Positions 61,444 to 64,000 of a DNA stretch of 64,000 bases are shown here, piece by piece (position 1 is the first letter of the stretch; the number at the start of each line of letters is the position of its first letter). Source of the stretch: CAG-557 sp045540315 (GTDB taxonomy: Bacteria > Bacillota > Clostridia > Oscillospirales > Acutalibacteraceae); NCBI GenBank assembly GCA_045540315.1, contig JAZQHA010000038.1:1-64000 (forward strand), written 5' to 3'. The notes beneath the pieces are model-generated. The model was not told the DNA's origin, did not search any database, and was given only the letters and a program-made list of their open reading frames with translations. The translations under genes were made by a program, and so were the position numbers.

Positions 61444-62073
61444 TCAGTCAAAAAGCCAGTCCAACCATTCCTCTACGGTTCCTTTTAACGCATAATACCA
61501 CTCGACGATTTTAAATTTAACTTCAAACTGTTCACCGTTGTTTATTATGTCATTTTCGCTATCTGTAAGGATAGTTTCGGCTTTTTCATTCTCTATGGCG
61601 CTGCCGAGACACATTTGAGGAAAAATTACGCACCACCAATTTTTTCCCTCGCCGTTGCCAATAAGTACTCGCAGAGCATCGTAATGGCCGGCCGGAAGCG
61701 TTATATCGTCGTATTTCCTCGTCGGAAAGTACATATCGGTTATTTCGACGCTTACCGGATAGTTAAACCCTTGTGCCGCGATTTCTTCCTCGGCAATTTT
61801 TGCAATGTTTTCAAGGTTATTTGCCGTTAAACTTTGTGCAGTCTCTTTATCATTTACTCCATCGAGAAAATTGCCTGCATGTTCTATGATTTTATCTCGA
61901 ACTCTCAGCTTTAACGTTTGGTCTTCCTCAGAGTCAGAGTTAGCTAAAATATGTAATCGCAAAACTTTTGTGCTGAGGCTGTCGCATCCGTTCGCAAAGT
62001 TTGTTATACTAAAAATAAGACTTAAAATAAATCCGGCAAGTAAGCTCTTTTCAATTGTCTTCAAGGTAAACAC
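61444..62073 (-). CDS. spoIIR: Stage II sporulation protein R
   Basis: Forespore signal that activates SpoIIGA to process pro-sigma-E. The protein is about 209 residues, with an N-terminal hydrophobic segment LLAGFILSLIFSITNFA. The SpoIIR domain has LRLHILANSDSEEDQTLKLR and the C-terminal VEWYYALKGTVEEWLDW. The start is uncertain: the GTG at 62073 is chosen because the longer frame to 62229 would overlap the divergent TM2 gene and lacks a ribosome site. Confidence 0.85.
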   Translation of the reverse strand: MFTLKTIEKSLLAGFILSLIFSITNFANGCDSLSTKVLRLHILANSDSEEDQTLKLRVRDKIIEHAGNFLDGVNDKETAQSLTANNLENIAKIAEEEIAAQGFNYPVSVEITDMYFPTRKYDDITLPAGHYDALRVLIGNGEGKNWWCVIFPQMCLGSAIENEKAETILTDSENDIINNGEQFEVKFKIVEWYYALKGTVEEWLDWLFD

Positions 62074-62172
62074 CGTCCATTTCTTAGTTTTTAGTTTTGT
62101 TGCTGAAATTATGGACGAAGTTTTTTCTAAATATTCACCGTTCAAAAGAATTTTTATAAGGAGGTGATTTTT

Positions 62173-62523
62173 GTGGATATACAAGCAGTTGAACAGTATT
62201 TGCTCGCACACCAAAAGTACTTTCCGCAAGAGAAACTACCGTTTTTACGAGAGCAGCTCGAATTACTGAACGAACAACAGGCTTCAAATTTATACTCAAT
62301 AGAGCTAAACGATCCACTTATTGTCCTTATAATGTCAATTTTCCTTGGCCATTTCGGTATCGATAGATTTATTCTTCACGATATCTCTAACGGTATTCTT
62401 AAATTGGTCACTTGCGGTGGTTGCGGTATTTGGACGTTTATCGATTGGGTTTTAATTCACGACAAAACAAAACAGTATAATCTCGAAAAAGTGATGAATT
62501 TTATATCTGGAAAATATTTTTAA
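62173..62523 (+). CDS. TM2-domain membrane protein
   Basis: A 116-residue protein. The TM2 domain (about 47-98) begins NDPLIVLIMSIFLGHFGIDRF, read here as two pieces NDPLIVLIMSIFLG and HFGIDRFILHD, and contains a second helix with CGGCGIWTFIDW. The GTG at 62173 follows GGAGGTG; another GTG at 62164 is part of that site. Such proteins are small membrane proteins of unknown role. Confidence 0.85.
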   Translation: MDIQAVEQYLLAHQKYFPQEKLPFLREQLELLNEQQASNLYSIELNDPLIVLIMSIFLGHFGIDRFILHDISNGILKLVTCGGCGIWTFIDWVLIHDKTKQYNLEKVMNFISGKYF

Positions 62524-62611
62524 AATTAACATAATAGCAACATTCTTTACGCATATTAGTAATTGATGTTGCTATTTGTTTTGTGTTCCTGAGGTTTGCT
62601 GCTATCACCAC

Positions 62612-62739
62612 GCCCGCGCCGCGAGGCGCCGAAGGCCCCCTAAGGGGGCTCTTCGGCCAACCCAGAGCTCAACAAAGTTGTGCTCTGGGTTACAACGAAA
62701 ATAAATAATATTTATTTCCGTTGGCCTCGCGGCGCGGGC
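62612..62739 (+). repeat. Three-arm cruciform repeat, copy 7 (long outer stem)
   Basis: The outer stem is extended to 16 perfect bases (62612-62627 with 62724-62739). Arm 1 is GCCGAAG-GCCCCC with one bulged T; arm 2 is AACCCAGAGC / GCTCTGGGTT with inner CAAC-AAA-GTTG; arm 3 is CAACGAAAATAAATA with one mismatch. It lies between the TM2 gene and the ABC exporter gene. Confidence 0.9.
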
Positions 62740-62804
62740 AAGAAGAAAGCCTGCAAATAAGCTCAGCACTTGTTTTTTTACTAAATTGAAGGGTCGTTCG
62801 AAAA

Positions 62805-64000
62805 ATGAGGAAAGTAATGTCTTACTTAAAGCCATACGCTTTTGGAATATTATGTTGTTTTGTTTTTTTGTTTGTACAGGGAATATGCGATTTAAGCTTG
62901 CCGAACTATATGTCTAATATTGTTAATGTAGGGATACAGCAAAATGGGTTAGAAGGTTCGGCGCCAGATGCCTTGAGCGAAAACGCTTATAGTCTGTTTA
63001 ATTTTTTTATGAATGACGCTGAAAGACAAATTTTTGCGGATAATTATAGATTTATTTCGACTGATACCGCGGACGAAAATTCCTTAAAGAAATATCCTTT
63101 ATTAAGGACGCAAAACATATATGTGCTAAATGAAGGTACAGATAAGAAACTCAATGACATTTGGAGTACCTCATGTAATTTGCTAGTTGAATTTTTAAAA
63201 ACGCGTTCACCGGATACAGGTAGGTCCACAACAGATTTCTCAGATATTAATTTTTCTGAGGTATATCAGTTAATCCCATATTTACAAACGCTTCCGAAGG
63301 AAACTTTAGAGGACCTCCGTGCGAAATATAGTCTCATTGACGCTAGCCTCACCGAGCAGACAGCAATATACGTCAAGAGGCAGATTTACACAGAGCTTGG
63401 TATAGATTTAGAGACTTTTCAAAATAATTACATCGTACAAACCGGTATGATTATGTTGCTGTTCACTTTAGTTAGTATCATTGCTAGCATTTTGGTAAAC
63501 TATCTTTCCTCTAAAATTTCGACGAAAGCGGCTAAACAGTTGCGCCATGATGTTTTTCGCAAGGTGGAGAGCTTTTCAAACAACGAGTTTAATAAGTTTT
63601 CAATTTCGTCGCTCATTACGCGTACAACTAACGACATAACTCAAGTTCAGATGCTAATTATTAGTGGAATTCGCATTTTATGCTATGCGCCGATTATTGC
63701 GATTGGTGGAATCATCATGGCGTTAAATAAGAGCATCTCGATGTCGTGGATAATATTTTTGGGGATTGCACTTTTGGTTGTATTAATTTTTTGTATATTT
63801 ACAGTTGCGTTTCCCAAGTTTAACCTTGTGCAAAAGCTTGTAGATAGATTCAATCTTGTAACAAAGGAAAATCTGACAGGAATCATGGTAATTCGGGCCT
63901 TTGGTACGCAAAAATTTGAGGAAAATCGCTTTGATGAGGCTAATCGAAAACTAACTCAAACGGACTTATTTATAAACCGAATCATGGTTGTGATGATGCC
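62805..64000 (+). CDS. ABC exporter permease/ATPase (partial, cut by window end)
   Basis: An open frame from ATG 62805 runs to the window end (about 398 codons). It begins MRKVMSYLKPYAFGILCCF, has further hydrophobic helices and an SLITRTTNDITQVQMLI motif typical of the MdlB/LmrA-type exporter transmembrane domain. A long extracytoplasmic insertion (about residues 50-205) separates the first two helices. The ATP-binding domain lies beyond the window. ATG 62817 with GAGG upstream is an alternative start. No C39 peptidase domain is seen in this part. Confidence 0.8.
   Translation, partial: MRKVMSYLKPYAFGILCCFVFLFVQGICDLSLPNYMSNIVNVGIQQNGLEGSAPDALSENAYSLFNFFMNDAERQIFADNYRFISTDTADENSLKKYPLLRTQNIYVLNEGTDKKLNDIWSTSCNLLVEFLKTRSPDTGRSTTDFSDINFSEVYQLIPYLQTLPKETLEDLRAKYSLIDASLTEQTAIYVKRQIYTELGIDLETFQNNYIVQTGMIMLLFTLVSIIASILVNYLSSKISTKAAKQLRHDVFRKVESFSNNEFNKFSISSLITRTTNDITQVQMLIISGIRILCYAPIIAIGGIIMALNKSISMSWIIFLGIALLVVLIFCIFTVAFPKFNLVQKLVDRFNLVTKENLTGIMVIRAFGTQKFEENRFDEANRKLTQTDLFINRIMVVMM

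Overview
The window looks like a chromosome segment from an endospore-forming, low-GC Bacillota of the Clostridia type. Evidence: spoIID and spoIIR, a yhbY-yqeK-rsfS cluster, a plsX-rnc-smc-ftsY run, an infC-rpmI-rplT operon with a leader and an AUU start, strong AGGAGG-type ribosome sites, and frequent TTG and GTG starts. No 16S gene or other species marker is present, so no genus is claimed.

Layout. 1-3174: nucleoside salvage genes (deoC, a MazG-like hydrolase, cdd, pdp). 3430-6301: recD2 and comFC. 6465-13272: seven consecutive small exported or membrane proteins that share a signal-peptide-like start but have unrelated tails, with decayed gene fragments between them. 13308-26942: a 13.6 kb mobile element of higher GC, inserted in the loop of a chromosomal terminator hairpin. 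It carries a large serine recombinase, a TnpW-like protein, a lone HK97-type capsid protein, a primase-helicase, a repeat-rich intergenic region, an HTH regulator, and a mod-res type III restriction operon followed by an OLD-family ATPase/Toprim nuclease. 26986-38322: spoIID, tex, two paralogous lipoproteins, ychF, three paralogous secreted proteins each with its own promoter, an OGG-type glycosylase, and a TPM/LemA pair. 38575-42249 (minus strand): tRNA-Arg(CCU), two double-glycine leader peptides, rplJL with an L10-type leader, and a C1-family protease. 42566-64000: translation, replication and cell-division genes (infC-rpmI-rplT, an rRNA methyltransferase, dprA-topA-trmFO-plsX-rnc-smc-ftsY-rdgB-yhbY-yqeK-rsfS, leuS, yebC), then spoIIR, a TM2 protein and an ABC exporter cut by the window end.

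The most unusual signal is a dispersed family of about 110 bp intergenic repeats, seven complete copies here. Each folds as a closed four-way junction: one conserved GC-rich outer stem and three near-perfect hairpin arms with almost no unpaired bases. Arm sequences differ between copies but pairing is kept, and in one copy all three arms are replaced. A related but sequence-unlike giant cruciform lies between pdp and recD2. Some copies have short flanking inverted repeats of a GAGTGCC type, which suggests mobility. I do not recognise this family.

All calls come from reading the sequence and supplied translations. No database search or folding program was run.
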